Of a stretch of 64,000 nt of DNA, positions 1-11,028 are shown in pieces (the stretch's first letter is position 1; each line of letters opens with the position of its first letter). The notes under the pieces are model-generated. The model worked only from the letters and a program-made list of their open reading frames with translations. It made no database searches and had not been told where the DNA came from. Origin of the DNA: Smallanthus sonchifolius (lineage: Eukaryota > Streptophyta > Magnoliopsida > Asterales > Asteraceae); the NCBI GenBank assembly GCA_023525975.1, contig CM042023.1, positions 17,533,501 to 17,597,500 on the forward strand, given 5' to 3'. The position numbers and the translations under genes were made by a program.

Positions 1-174
1 ATTTATTATATTTTTGCATTTATAATTTATCATTACAAACAAACAAAAAATTAAACATTACAACCAAAGAAATAAGTAAAAGACTATATACATTACATCA
101 CAAAATTAAATATATACATCAAAATGTTTTTACATACATAACCGAAGAAACAAACTAAATACAAATAAAAACAA

Positions 175-1512
175 CTAAGCCTGACCCGCCCCGCCGTCAT
201 CCTGACCGGCCCCGCCGTCATCCTGAACGGGGTCGTCTGGATAATGACGTGGCAGTGGTAGTGGTGGTAGCTCGATGCCGGCGGCTCGTGATAGATCCAC
301 GAGGCTACCAACCGCCCACATCATAAGGTCCTCCATGCGGTCGCTCTGACGAGCCTGTCGCCGTGACTCGGCAACAAGTCGCCGTGAGTCGGCAGCAAGG
401 GTCTCAAGCAATGCCTGGGTGGCCCTGTCCAGCCTAACAGACCGACGCGCGTGTCGGGGATGCTGTGGCGGATGGTCGTGGATGGGCTCCACGTGCGGCT
501 GATGCGGCGCCGGCAACGGCACACCTAGTGGCGGGTTAGGCATCTGCGGGCCCCCCTGTCCAGGCATCGGCGGCAACGGCACCGGGACCCAAACCTGGTC
601 CTGGACGGCCCCTACAAACCGTAGGCCGAGCCCCGGGAAACGGTGCGTGATGCGCATGCCGCTAGCCGTGCGGCGGTCTAATCTGACAGGGGGAATGGGC
701 GGTAACAACTCAGGCTCATGCGCATGCCATGGTGTAATACTACGCATGACCTGAGTGATAAAAGCGCCGCCATACAAAAGCCCGCGCCTCTGCCGCATAT
801 AGGCAGACGCGAAATAACTAGCGAGGCATGTGGATAGGGCGCACCCCGTGCCTGTAAGCAGGCAGTAGAGAAAGAAGAGGTCTCTATCGGTGCACCACTC
901 ACGGCTTTTCTGACGCGGTGCGATCGACGTCGAGATAAGCCGGTGCAAATATCTATAGAGGGGGTCTCTAATCCCCGAAACCCTCGCCTTGGTACCTAAC
1001 CAAGGGCTATCGGAAATCAAACCCCAAAAAACAAGGAGTACCTCCTTGTCCACCTCCGTCACCGCCGCGGTGTAAACCGGCAAAATCGTCTCGAGCTCAA
1101 AGTACAAGCCCGTCGCGACGGCCCACTGACGGAGGGTCAGACGGTACTGGTGGCCAAAAATACGGAAGGAGACCTAATCCGGCTCCTCTGCCGGCGCCTC
1201 CTCGGGAACGGGCGCTAGCCCCTCCTCTGAGTAGATGAACGTCGAAAGAAACTCGACGACCACCTCTCGGTAGGTCTCCGTGAATGATAGATCAAAAAGC
1301 CGATCCCATGGCGTGTCCTCGCCTATGATGGCCCTGGCCCGCTCCGCCTCCTGGAGAAGCTCCCAGTCCACCGCCGTCCCCGGCCCCAAACGCACCTCCC
1401 GTAGCTTTTGGCACCGGCCATACCACTCCGAGTCTGCCGGAAAATCCAAATAGGGGTAGTGCGCAAGATCCTGTAACTCGTCCATCTGAACATCGTCGTC
1501 GTGATCCGCCAT
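175..1512 (-). pseudogene. Athila ORF1-like transposon protein, one nonsense codon
   Basis: A single reading frame of about 445 codons runs from ATG at 1512 to the stop at 175, broken only by TAG at 1174-1176. Copy B has CAG (Gln) at that point, so this is one C-to-T change. The protein has an acidic N-terminus, then a region with FRIFGLQYLLTL, SDSPWLGTK, DPLYRYLHRLI and LFFLYCLLTGTG. This resembles the conserved part of the plant 'Arabidopsis retrotransposon ORF-1/ATHILA' family. A Pro-rich linker and an Arg/Gln-rich C-terminal helix follow. No enzymatic motif is visible and the function is unknown; it might bind nucleic acid or protein. An acceptor-like TTTTCAG lies 2 nt upstream of the ATG, which suggests a 5' UTR intron. 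The C-terminus carries the repeated peptide QDDGGAG. Confidence 0.6.
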
Positions 1513-1975
1513 ATCTGAAAATAATAATATATTTAAAATAATAATAAATTGTTTATTTAATATAAATAAATGATTTAAAATAATAATAAATTGTTTTTAT
1601 TATTTAAATAAATTATTTAAAATAATAAATAAATTGTTTATTTAATATAAATAAATGATTTAAAATAATTTTTTTAAAAACCTATACGCCACGTATAGCT
1701 TTATACGTGGCGTATAGGGTGTTACTGGGTAAGCAAGCCATACGCAGGCCAACCAAGCCATACGCAGGCCAGTTACCGGGCAAAACGAGCCATACGCGGC
1801 CAACCAAGCCATACGCAGGCCAGTTACCGGGTAACTTAAACCATACGCAGCGTATAGCCCCATACGTTGCGTATTGTTTCATCTTCTTCCTCTGATGAAC
1901 TATACGCCACGTATAATTCTATACGCTGCGTATAGTTCATCGAATTCAACTTATAAATCTCTATTTCTACGCAAT
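1513..1975. other. Leader/intron of the ORF1-like gene with repeats
   Basis: This non-coding stretch links the two genes of copy A. Positions 1516-1680 are almost pure A/T with repeated ATTTAAAATAATAATAAA units. Positions 1727-1850 hold two to four imperfect direct repeats built on CAAGCCATACGCAGGCCA and CAGTTACCGGG. Palindromes flank the GC-richer part. Short open frames here are by-products of the repeats. Confidence 0.6.
1682..1940. repeat. Triplet-spaced palindrome cluster A1
   Basis: Three facing pairs of the CTATACG-NNN-CGTATAG motif are visible. At 1682-1698 and 1702-1717 the central triplets are CCA and TGG (reverse complements). At about 1842-1875 they are CAG and TTG. At about 1900-1936 they are CCA and CTG. 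Arms are 6-7 bp with occasional single mismatches. The 111-bp gap between the first two pairs is filled by the GC-rich direct repeats. Confidence 0.85.
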
Positions 1976-2044
1976 TTTAATGACTAATAATCAAAATTAA
2001 ACCTATATTATATATCACGAGTCTAGAATACGTACCTTTACGAG

Positions 2045-3256
2045 TAAGAGCTTTGTCCCTGTCTGTTACTATCACGCGCGGCTCCATACACTTTTGCAAC
2101 ATACCTTTGATTTGCAATAGCAACCAGACGAAGTTTTCCTCCCGTTCTTTAGATATAAATGCATGAGCGACGCAGAACGACTGGTGTGTGGAGGTCACAC
2201 CGACCACTTGGACAAATGGAAGTCTATACATGTTTGTTTTGTACGTTGCGTCGATCATCAAAACATGCGGGAACGCACGCCACATCTCGTAGGATTTCGG
2301 ATGAACAAAGAATATCTCCTCCACGACATTTGTGACGGGATCCTCCCGGGTATAGTAGACGTAATGTTTAGAAGAAAGCAGGTGCTCCAGAACCTGCATT
2401 GGAGTTTCACCGACTCTCGTTTCGTTTTTTATCTTTTGTATTGCATTATAAATGTCCTTTTTAATGCAACTACTATCGGGGTTTTGCTCCCTTATGGTTG
2501 CCAGAATGTTTCGTGGCATCATGTTTTGCGAATACAATTTCGCCACCAAAAGTTGTTCCGACTCAGACAGTCTCCTGGCAAACGAGTGCGCCTCAAGATG
2601 TTGACTAGGATCGTGGTTATGACTGTCATCCTTCACCGTTAATTTCCAATCACCAGTATTTACTTGGTACTCTCCTTCCAATTTAAAAGGACAACCTGTT
2701 TTCTTGCTACCGACACGTCGAACCGTGGCAGTAGATTTACGTTCGCCGTGACGGTCACACACAAGCCACACCTTGATAACCGGCTCCGACGGGTCGTCGC
2801 CTTTTCTCCTCGATCGTCGGGTGACAATGACGTAACCATTCTCACGTCCTCTGCGGACAGCCCAATCCACCAACTGATCACGAGTCTGAAAATTCTACAA
2901 CAACGGTACGGTAAAAGTTAAGAAACAACAAACTAAATGTATGCATATATATAGGAATGTTATACCTGGTCAGTTTTATACGTCACGAAGCTGTCGGTTT
3001 GTTGTGTCGGGTAAGAGTCTTCACCGTACACGAAGTCGTCCGTGGGTTGTGTAAGGTAAGAGTGTTCACCGTATACGAACTCGGGATTGCTTAGTGGCTC
3101 GTTCAAATCGGGAAGCCTTACCCGTTGATTAGAATAAACGTCGGACGAGACCTCCTCCCGGTTCACATCTTGAAATCCAGAACTTTGCGGGTTGTTTTCC
3201 AGCGACTCGTTAGAATATACCTGAAAACCGTAGTTACCATCCCACCACCAAGACAT
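2045..3256 (-). pseudogene. FAR1-type MULE transposase remnant, C-terminus deleted
   Basis: Two exons are apparent: 3256-2966 (start MSWWWDG) and 2885-2045, joined by a short AT-rich intron with GT at 2965 and AG at 2887-2886. Exon 1 encodes an acidic region with two repeats of FVYGE.SY.TQ. Exon 2 encodes a FAR1-like zinc-finger region (VCDRHGE, SKKTGCPFKLEG, DDSHNHDP) and then the start of the MULE transposase domain, with the first two acidic catalytic residues in MIDATYKTN and VTDRDKAL. The frame then leaves homology at KALT, where copy B continues with MNACDKIF. The third catalytic residue, the zinc-binding CWWHIHEN segment and the OTU domain are missing. The product could not be an active transposase. 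It may still bind DNA if expressed. Confidence 0.8.
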
Positions 3257-3351
3257 TGCTATAACTTTTTGAAAACCGTAAATTGTTTGAAAATTTTTGA
3301 ACGATACGTTCAAATGAGAATTGTGCATGGTAAAATACACAAAATTTGGCC

Positions 3352-3682
3352 CCTATACGCATCGTATAGCTCTATACGATGCGTATAGACTCCTGGTCAA
3401 ACCGACAACATCGTATAGGTCAATACGGTGCGGTTTAGGGTACGAGGTGACTTCTGCAACTAGTCATCCATCACATCTCTATACGCCACGTATAGACCTA
3501 TACGTGGCGTATAGCGATGTGATGGATGACTAGTTGCAGAAGTCACCTCGTACCCTAAACCGCACCGTATTGACCTATACGATGCGTATAGGGGTTGGAA
3601 TGTCTAGGAGTACGATGTTGTCGGGTTTAGGAAATTGTGAAGGCTATACGCATCGTATTGCCCTATACGATGCGTATAGAGC
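3352..3682. repeat. Triplet-spaced palindrome cluster A2
   Basis: Units of CTATACG-NNN-CGTATAG lie at 3352-3389 (triplets CAT and ATG), 3479-3516 (CCA and TGG), about 3574-3591 (ATG) and about 3642-3680 (CAT and ATG). Variants with CAATACG arms lie near 3411-3430. The paired triplets are reverse complements in each full pair, so each pair is a larger inverted repeat. The cluster occupies the terminal 350 bp of the element, upstream of the transposase gene. Confidence 0.9.
3409..3584. repeat. Large near-perfect inverted repeat (about 88-bp arms)
   Basis: The left arm (from CATCGTATAGGTCAATACGG, through TTAGGGTACGAGGTGACTTC, to CATCCATCACAT) is repeated in reverse complement immediately to the right. 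The centre is the CCA/TGG palindrome pair at about 3479-3516. The DNA could extrude a long hairpin, or the RNA could form a double-stranded stem. A matching structure with more mismatches is present in copy B at 26806-26997. Confidence 0.9.
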
Positions 3683-3715
3683 CCGGTCCAGATAGCAATT
3701 CCCGTGTCCCATTAG

Positions 3716-5229
3716 TACAATTATGCATTTTTATATGCAATTGACTTGACTCACCGACTTCAATTCATTACTTAATTTAAAATATGTGGGTCGCCTTTGC
3801 TTAACCCCTCACCATTTCCTTTATTAATATTTCTTATTTAATTTGTAAATTGTTTAAGAAAAAACCTAAATTGCTTTATATATTGTACTTGGTTTTAAAA
3901 ATCGTGCTTTAAGCGCGAGTACTTGCAACTCGACATAGGACGACAGCTTCATCGAGTCATGTAACACAACTCAAGCTCTGTACAAGACTCGCAAAAAAAT
4001 CGCATTTTAAAAAAACAAAATCGCACTGAGACATGCGCTTCTTGTACAAGAGGCGTTTTTGTGCTTCAAAGTGTTATACATCTAGCTAAAAAGGTTGTGC
4101 GTGTAAGTAATTTATACATTAAATCATATATAAACCTTATTTATATCTATATTTTGGATAGATGATGCTAAAAACCAATTGGATATATATAAAAAATTAT
4201 ATAAGCACTATGCACTTTGCGTAAGAAAATCGCTACGCTTTTACGTTTTGCGCCTCGGATTTAGACCTTGTCGCTTCGGTGCGCTTTTCGCTTTTTAAAA
4301 CCAAAATACTGTAAATGATTAATGTTAACAAACGCATAATACAATAACTATTGCCAATGAGCCACAAATCAAATGGTTTTGGAGGAAGCACCTCATGGCC
4401 TTCAAATGTGGAGGTCATGGGTTCGAGACTCACTTGGTGCAATATGCTTAGGTGGGTCAGTGGTTTTTTCATAATGGGTCATCGGGTGATAGGTTTCCCC
4501 TGGAATGGCGGTTGTGTCGGGTCACCAGCGATGTCTGCGTTCGCGGGCGTTGGTGGCCTTTCACCAATGGGTTTATCCGGTTGGCCGGGCTTATAGTATT
4601 CGTTGGCCGTTAAAAAAAATACAATAATTATTAGGCTAATTAATTTTAATAATGTGTAAATCAATTTGATTAATATTCCCATATGCGGTTATTATCGATT
4701 GACTGTAAGGTAAAGTTACCACCATATACATGATGAACCAAACAGTTACCGACAGAACAACATCGGTACGGGTATCGTTATTATCAGAATCAGTACAAGT
4801 ATTCATTTCATTCTTTATTAATATTTCTTATGATCGATGTAAAACACGTGTCAATATCCTTGTGGACATGTCACGACTTTATTTTTTAGATTTTCTCTTT
4901 CAGTTGCTATAGCGAGCGCCGACATCGTAACCAACGAACTGATACCAACCGCATTCTCGTAGCGTAGCACGGGGAATCCCACTAGTTAGTGGTTATAAGC
5001 AACGGGTCAAAATTTGTTATACCGTTTGAACATAAAAGGTGTTGAGCATAATTAATAAAGATTAAAGTTTGTAGCTAAAATTAGCTATAAACATCATAGT
5101 TAGTTTTTTGTTAGATAATTATTAACCATATCTAAAACATAATGGAATGTACAGTGACTCCTCCTAAATTTTTATTTATTAGTATAAAGATTTTTGTATT
5201 TATTAGTATAAAGATTTTCTTATACTACA
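3716..5229. other. Intergenic region without recognisable gene
   Basis: AT-rich sequence with no supported coding region. A possible tRNA-related box B (GGGTTCGAGACTC) lies at 4428-4440 on the plus strand and could be a SINE remnant. A segment near 4930-4983 looks like a Helitron end and is listed separately. Confidence 0.5.
4950..4983 (+). mobile_element. Possible Helitron 3' terminus
   Basis: The sequence ends GGGGAATCCCACTAG followed by T, after CTCGTAGCGTAGCACG. Plant Helitrons characteristically end in a CTRR tetranucleotide after a GC-rich hairpin and insert at an A/T boundary. I see CTAG/T and GC-rich sequence, but no clean hairpin and no confirmed 5' TC end. Confidence 0.3.
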
Positions 5230-5910
5230 TTTCGTACGTTAACTTAAAAAAAACCGCGTCTTATTTTAGTTTTTTTTAATGTTTAGGTAAATTTTTTTTA
5301 ACGAAGTCGTATTGAAAATCGAGTAATTTTTTTTGTATCATACGCTGTAGCGAACGACGTTAACGCTGCGTACTCGTTACAAACGCAACCGCTTATTAGC
5401 GAACAACATCGTTGCCAGTGTTTTGGTATTATCGTAACCGATATCGGTGGTCGCTTTTATGATTTTCGACGAGAGGAACCGATAACAACAAAACTCCTAA
5501 TGCGGGGAAAAAACCACGCTCCCGCCGCTAAGTGTGTATATTATTTCGTTTTCAAACCTTATAATATACATAATCTATGTTTTTAACCCGTTTTAGTTTT
5601 TAGTGATTTTGTTTTCCTTTGCTAGCTTTCGTTCATTACTTTTTAAAAAAAAATTAGAATGTGCGCTTGTTTTTTTGCCTTTTTTTTCATGAACATGCCG
5701 GTATACTTTTTTAAACGTGTTTTTATTCAAAATCAAGTGTATTTTTTTTGTGTCGTAAGCTATTGCGATCAACGTTACCGTTGTGTTTTCGTGACAAACC
5801 TAACCGCTTATGAGCGAACAACATCGTTAACGATGTTGTGGTTTGATCGTATCCTGTATCAGTTTTCACTTTTATTGTTTTTAACGAGTCAAATCGATAA
5901 CTACCAAACT
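5230..5910. repeat. Two diverged direct repeats upstream of GPAA1
   Basis: Positions of about 5330-5470 and 5745-5890 share an ordered series of words: a long T run, then GTATCATACGCTGTAGCG versus GTGTCGTAAGCTATTGCG, then CGTTAC, ACAAAC and TAACCGCTTATGAGCGAACAACATCG (or close variants). They look like diverged copies of one unit, perhaps Helitron-derived. They sit just upstream of GPAA1 exon 1, so they could form part of its promoter region. Confidence 0.55.
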
Positions 5911-6101
5911 CTTAACCGCGGACCGGTTAAAAATATTAGTTTACTTTATTTTGGAATCCACTCTCGTAAAGGGTGCTTTCGTAATTTGATGGCAGACTGC
6001 CATTGGCGGTCCAACCTTCCAAACAACGAGTACGAGCAGATCGAAGCATTTCTCAGACGACTAACCGAAAAGCTCTCGTCGCCGATCACTCGAGATCATC
6101 A

Positions 6102-9100
6102 ATGGCTACAACGCCGGATAAAGATGGAGAGAAGCCGAAACATCGACCAGTTGTCCGTATTGGCATCTTCATCATTGTTCACAGCTTATTTGTTAGGTAC
6201 TGCTAATCTCATCTCTCTCGCGTTCGTTCAAATATACCATAAGCTTTTGTACATATATGAAGGTTTACATCCATTTTATAATAGACGAAGAGTTGACTGA
6301 GAAGTTTTGCTTCTTTTTGTTGTGTATGTAGCGTTGTTTGTTGTACGGCTGGAGTTTTGGCTCTCTTACTGTTACCTGTTCTTGCGAAGAAAACCTACGT
6401 TTCAGAAAATGCCCTATTGCCTGGTATTTGCATCATATTTTGCTTTTTAATTTCAGCTATTACGCCATTAATATCTACGAACTTAATTTCACCATGTATA
6501 TTTGATTTGTGTGAACATTTGCTATGGTTTTGGTTTGTTTAATTCTTTTACTAGCTACTGATTGTTAACTGATATCAGATTTAGCAATTTGTCATATACA
6601 ATTTCATATTTGCTGCTGTAATCAAATGATCATATCATAATCTCACAGGCTCAGCAAGTCCAATGGTATCTGATCAGGATGTTTCTGGTGCAAACAGATT
6701 TATAAATGAGCTAATTAGCACCGGCATGTATGTGAATCCTCACATACTTCATTCATTTATTTATTTACTCTTTTCAAGCTCACAAATCATGATTGAGTCT
6801 AACTAGTAACAAAATTTGCTTTGTTCATCTAGAGAAGTACCTAGACTGATAGCACCGCATATGACGAACTTAGGTGGAGAAGTCAGTTATCATAAATTTC
6901 AAACTCAATCAAACAAATTCCTCCCTCTTCACTTCTTTACAAGCCCTAATGCAGAAGCAGACCATGTGAACAAGAGTTGTGGATCTTATGGTACCAATAT
7001 TGTTGGAATTATTAGGGCTCCACGTGGTGATGGGAAAGAAGCTATTGTACTTGTGACTCCTTACAACCCTGTAAACTTAACTCAGAATGAAGTTCTATCT
7101 TTAGGAATTGCATACACTGCATTTTCATTATTAACACAAGTTAGTTGGCTAGCCAAAGATATTATATGGCTAGCTGCAGACTCGCAATATGGACAGTATA
7201 ACTCAGTTGCAGATTGGTTAAGAGAATATCATACTCCTTCGTTTGATGGCTTTGGTAAGCTGCATGGTGGCAGCTGTCATGGAAGCAATGGTGTATATGA
7301 ATCAGAGTTAGATATGGTTATTGAAACAGAAGTATCTGATACTTTTACACGTACTGGAACAATGGCGGCTGCTCTTGTAGTTAAGGTTGCAAACAGAGGT
7401 GAAGAAGGTGAGCAAGATGCACTAAACATTTATGCTGAGGCGTCTAACGGTCAAATGCCATATCTTGACCTTATAAATGTTATGGAGAGGATCTTGGTGT
7501 GCAGGTGGAGAAACTTGTGTCTTTGCTTGATTCCAAGTGGCTGAAGTTCATTGGTGAGGTGTTTGATAGAGTAGGGAATATTGCAAGAAGGTTGAATCCT
7601 CAATGGAAATTTGGTATCCCTGTAAAAGAGTATGTTGAAGGCAGTGCTACTCTAATTAGTTCACTCTATCACCAGGTTAGTTTTTCCCTAAATTTACCAA
7701 GAAAGAAAACAAAATGAATATTGTACATAGATAAATAATTATGTTCAACTAGCTTAATTCTCTGTTTATTGTTCCAGGCATTAGGTGTCCCCACTGGTTC
7801 CCATGGCGCTTTCCGTGATTATCAAGTTGATGCAATTACTATGGAGATTTCACTCAAACTATCTTCTACTGATAAAGGCAGACAAACTGAGTTTTTGTTT
7901 CGAGTTGGCAGGTACGCGTGTCACTATGTAATGTGATACAAGTTGCTTTTTATTTCTACCATTTTACATGCTGTTTAATGAATTGCAACAATATGTGGTT
8001 CAAAATTGTCCAGCTTCATCAAGATGGCCTTCCAAACCTAGATTGGGATATTAAGTAATTTATTTTAGTCCTCAAAACATAAGTGCAGTAGATGGGCTTG
8101 ATTTTTAACAAAGGGATTTGGAAATCCTTAGCAAATATATGTGCTTGGAATGCTATAATCCAGAATGCACAAAATACACTAGGAAGTAGTAATATGCTTA
8201 GTTCTGTAAACACGTACAACTATATTCCAAGCAAGATTCTAGATATCTCTAACGTAATCTAATGCAATCTGGGAATCACTTTCTACAGTGTAAGCCTGTT
8301 ATTGAAAATATCATTGAAACTTTACAACTTTTATTTTCTAAATGCAGGTTAATTGAAGGAGTTGTACGGTCAGTCAATAACCTCCTAGAGAAATTTCATC
8401 AATCCTTTTTCTTGTACCTATTAACATCATCAAACAAATTTATATCTGTTGGAGTCTACATGATTGCATTCTTACTGCTAGTTGCCCCCCCTTCCTGTTC
8501 TTGCTGCTTCTTTATTTTCTGATGCCAATAAATCAATCCCCGAGTCAGAAAATAATAGTAAACCATTTAAATCTTGGAGTTGGCTTTACCCAACAAAAAC
8601 CATATTTCTCATTCATTTATGGGGAGTCATAGTCTCATTACTTCCTTATTTCATATATCAAATACCAAATTCTCTACCAACATCGCACCTTCTTATCTGG
8701 GCTTCCCTTTCACTCTTTATCCCAACTGTTCTGGGCTCGTTTTTTGGGGCCCGTTCCACTCAATGGGAACTTCTGAAATCAGTGACGGTATCAACTACAT
8801 TTACTGGGCTATGTCTGATGTCGGTTATAAACTTTGCAACCGCCGAAATTGGTGCTTTACTACTGGTTCCAATGTGTTTGATGAGTAAACCATGGCGGTT
8901 AGCAGGTAAAGCCCACTCTGCTTTAAATTTGGTTTTGGTAGTTATCGGGTTTCCTGGTGCAGCATTTTTTGTGGTGAAAAGTGCATTCGGGTTTCAAAAC
9001 GGGTCTATTTTAGTTGAGTTCTGGTACTGGATGGAGTCTTTATGGGCATGGAATAGTGCCACTTATATCTATATCTGCATGGTTCATCTTCCTTGCTAGG

Positions 9101-9135
9101 TTCTGTGCATTTACATTTTGTTACATCCATGTTAG
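6102..9135 (+). pseudogene. GPAA1: GPAA1-like GPI transamidase subunit, three coding lesions
   Basis: GPAA1 is an ER-membrane subunit of the GPI transamidase, which attaches GPI anchors to proteins. Exons fit family order: 6102-6196, 6332-6423, 6649-6727, 6833-7675, 7778-7911 and 8348 onward, all with GT/AG borders and phases that join correctly. Recognisable segments include RPVVRIGIF, a first membrane segment (VLALLLLPVLAKKTYVSENALLPG), TRTGTMAAALVVKVANRGE, GSHGAFRDYQVDAITMEI, IEGVVRSVNNLLEKFHQSFF and several C-terminal membrane segments. There are three lesions. Near 7481 the frame changes and several residues expected after DLINV are missing. A run of seven C at 8485-8491 shifts the frame, where six would preserve it. 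TAG at 9097-9099 replaces an expected Trp, 12 codons before the next in-frame stop. Start choice rests on MATTPDKDGE preceding the conserved block. It may be a pseudogene, or the C-run could be an assembly error. Confidence 0.85.
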
Positions 9136-11028
9136 ATTTTATTCAAATTTAGGTGTAGGGTATATCTCCATCTAGTTCAATCAAGAAGGTGAAAATTCTT
9201 TATTCTTTGTGTGATTTTTTATATTATATTTGGTTGGCTAGGTTTCATTTTCACATTAGTGGTTAGCAAGATGCTCATAAAGATCATTTTTTTTATGAAT
9301 TCAAGTGGAAAACAGGAAATAATATATTTTTTGGTGTGTAGAATCTTGATTATGGGTTGTCATTTTTGTAGTTTTGGCTGTGGTCAATAATAGAATCATG
9401 AAAGAACAAGATGGGCGTTTGATTTGTTTGGCATTAGTTGAATGTTTTAAATAAATATTACATGTAAAATGTATTCATTTGCTTTTATTTTTATCTAAAA
9501 GGACAAAGAGTCACATCTCTGGCCTTCAATGAGGCCGTCGTTCGACCTGTGTGTTGGCATTAATCGTTTATTACATTAGTGGATTTTGTAACAATGTTCT
9601 TACAACCGGACCGTTTGAAACTGTCAACTAGATTTTTGGTTTTTCCAAAAATATATAAAAAATTCAAAGATTTCATTCACTCAAACTTCATTTAAGCCTT
9701 CATATATTTTAAATTCAGTAGTTTTGTATTTTGATTTAACTTAGTTATATATTTTTTTATTTTTTGAATTATTTAGGACACGATTCGACTTTTTAAACCA
9801 TTGGACCATACTGGTTTGATAATCTATCTTTTCATTATGTTACATATAAAAATTATGTTATATATAAAAATTATATATTATGTTATATATAAATTAATTA
9901 ATAAATATTAAACGAGTCGAGCTCGAGTTTGAAAAACTTCTCACGAGCCGAGCTGGCTCATTTACAACCCTACTCTAAACGCTTGAATGCAGTCATATTA
10001 TTGTTGTCCTTGGGCATTTTCCTCTCTTTATATATTAATTTATTTTAGTTTTATATATAATTTAACTCGCTTTAAATTTCATAGAATTGTGAAGATCAAT
10101 ATAAATTAAACAAATTAAGCTTAGAAATCAGAACTCGTTAATTTATAATTAGCTTAAAAGTTATTTACAAATATTGAGGTGAGTATTATTTTCCTTTAAG
10201 CTAGGGATTATCTGATTAAACAAGATTCTAAAAACATGATTGAAGGGTATCTGTCTCCCAAACCCTAAATATTACTATAGCTAGTTCTCGGGACAAAGTA
10301 GGAGATTTGAAAGAGATGATTGATTCTTGTTAATATGTGATATAATGCATGGTAACAATACCTTTATAGAAATAAACGGGTCAACGATCAATACCTTTAT
10401 AGAAATAAACGGGTCAACAAAATAACATATGAAGATGAAATCCAAGAACCATAAGAAAGAGACATAAATGTATTGAAGGGTGAATAAACAAAGAGGAGTA
10501 AAGAGAATGTGAGTTTATGTTGGTTGTAAAACCATTTAAAGTCACGTGTTTATCCTTACAACTCTCATTTTATATATACTAGGTTAGAATTACACGGGTT
10601 GAATAAATACAATCTTATATACTTAGTAATAAATATTTACATATTACATATTTAAGAAATATTACATAGTTTTTTAATACAAATTCCAGAAACGTTATTT
10701 AATTATTTTTTAAAATGTGTTATAAAAAGAATTAAAAAGAAATGTTCAATTTATAAAAATGTTTTATGAACAAAACTATTTTTTTTAAACTAAAAAATGT
10801 TTTATAAAAATAATTATAGAATTCATTATTATGTAATAGAAGAGAGAGGCGGGAAACAAAAAAATTATAAAAACAATTAAGGAAATTTATATAATTAATA
10901 GAAAAGAGAGGCGAGAAAAAAATGTTGAGAATGCATAGAAGAGTGACAAGTGTCATATCAAAACATTTATTTATTATATAGTATAGATTTTACGTCAGTT
11001 TTTAGATATCATTTGTTTCTAAGAGCAA
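9136..11028. other. Intergenic, AT-rich, no gene seen
   Basis: No supported coding region. A degraded GAGTCGAGCTCGAG / CACGAGCCGAGCTGGCTC motif at about 9914-9962 resembles short words common in plant transposon remnants. A 33-bp tandem duplication is listed separately. Confidence 0.5.
10356..10418. repeat. 33-bp tandem duplication
   Basis: The unit starting CAATACCTTTATAGAAATAA occurs twice in direct succession, at 10356 and 10389, with no mismatch over about 30 bp. Confidence 0.9.

Larger units (their letters stand above)
1..3715 (-). mobile_element. MULE-like DNA transposon, copy A (left end outside window)
   Basis: Read on the minus strand, the element starts at the terminus CTAATGGGACACGGG (complement of 3701-3715). 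It then holds a palindrome cluster, a FAR1/MULE transposase remnant (3256-2045), a second palindrome cluster and an Athila ORF1-like gene (1512-175). The sequence is still homologous to copy B at base 1, so the far terminus is not in the window; by comparison with copy B it should lie about 0.4 kb further out. The same terminus bounds copy B at 26683-32865, which fixes the right edge. Relative to copy B, copy A has lost the transposase C-terminus and the whole OTU domain, with the junction near 2045. No target duplication could be tested. Assignment to the Mutator superfamily rests on the transposase domain. Confidence 0.75.

Noticed and set aside
5659..6300. A 213-codon open frame upstream of and across GPAA1 exon 1
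   Set aside because: It overlaps the true first exon in another frame, begins in T-rich repeat sequence and has no recognisable domain.
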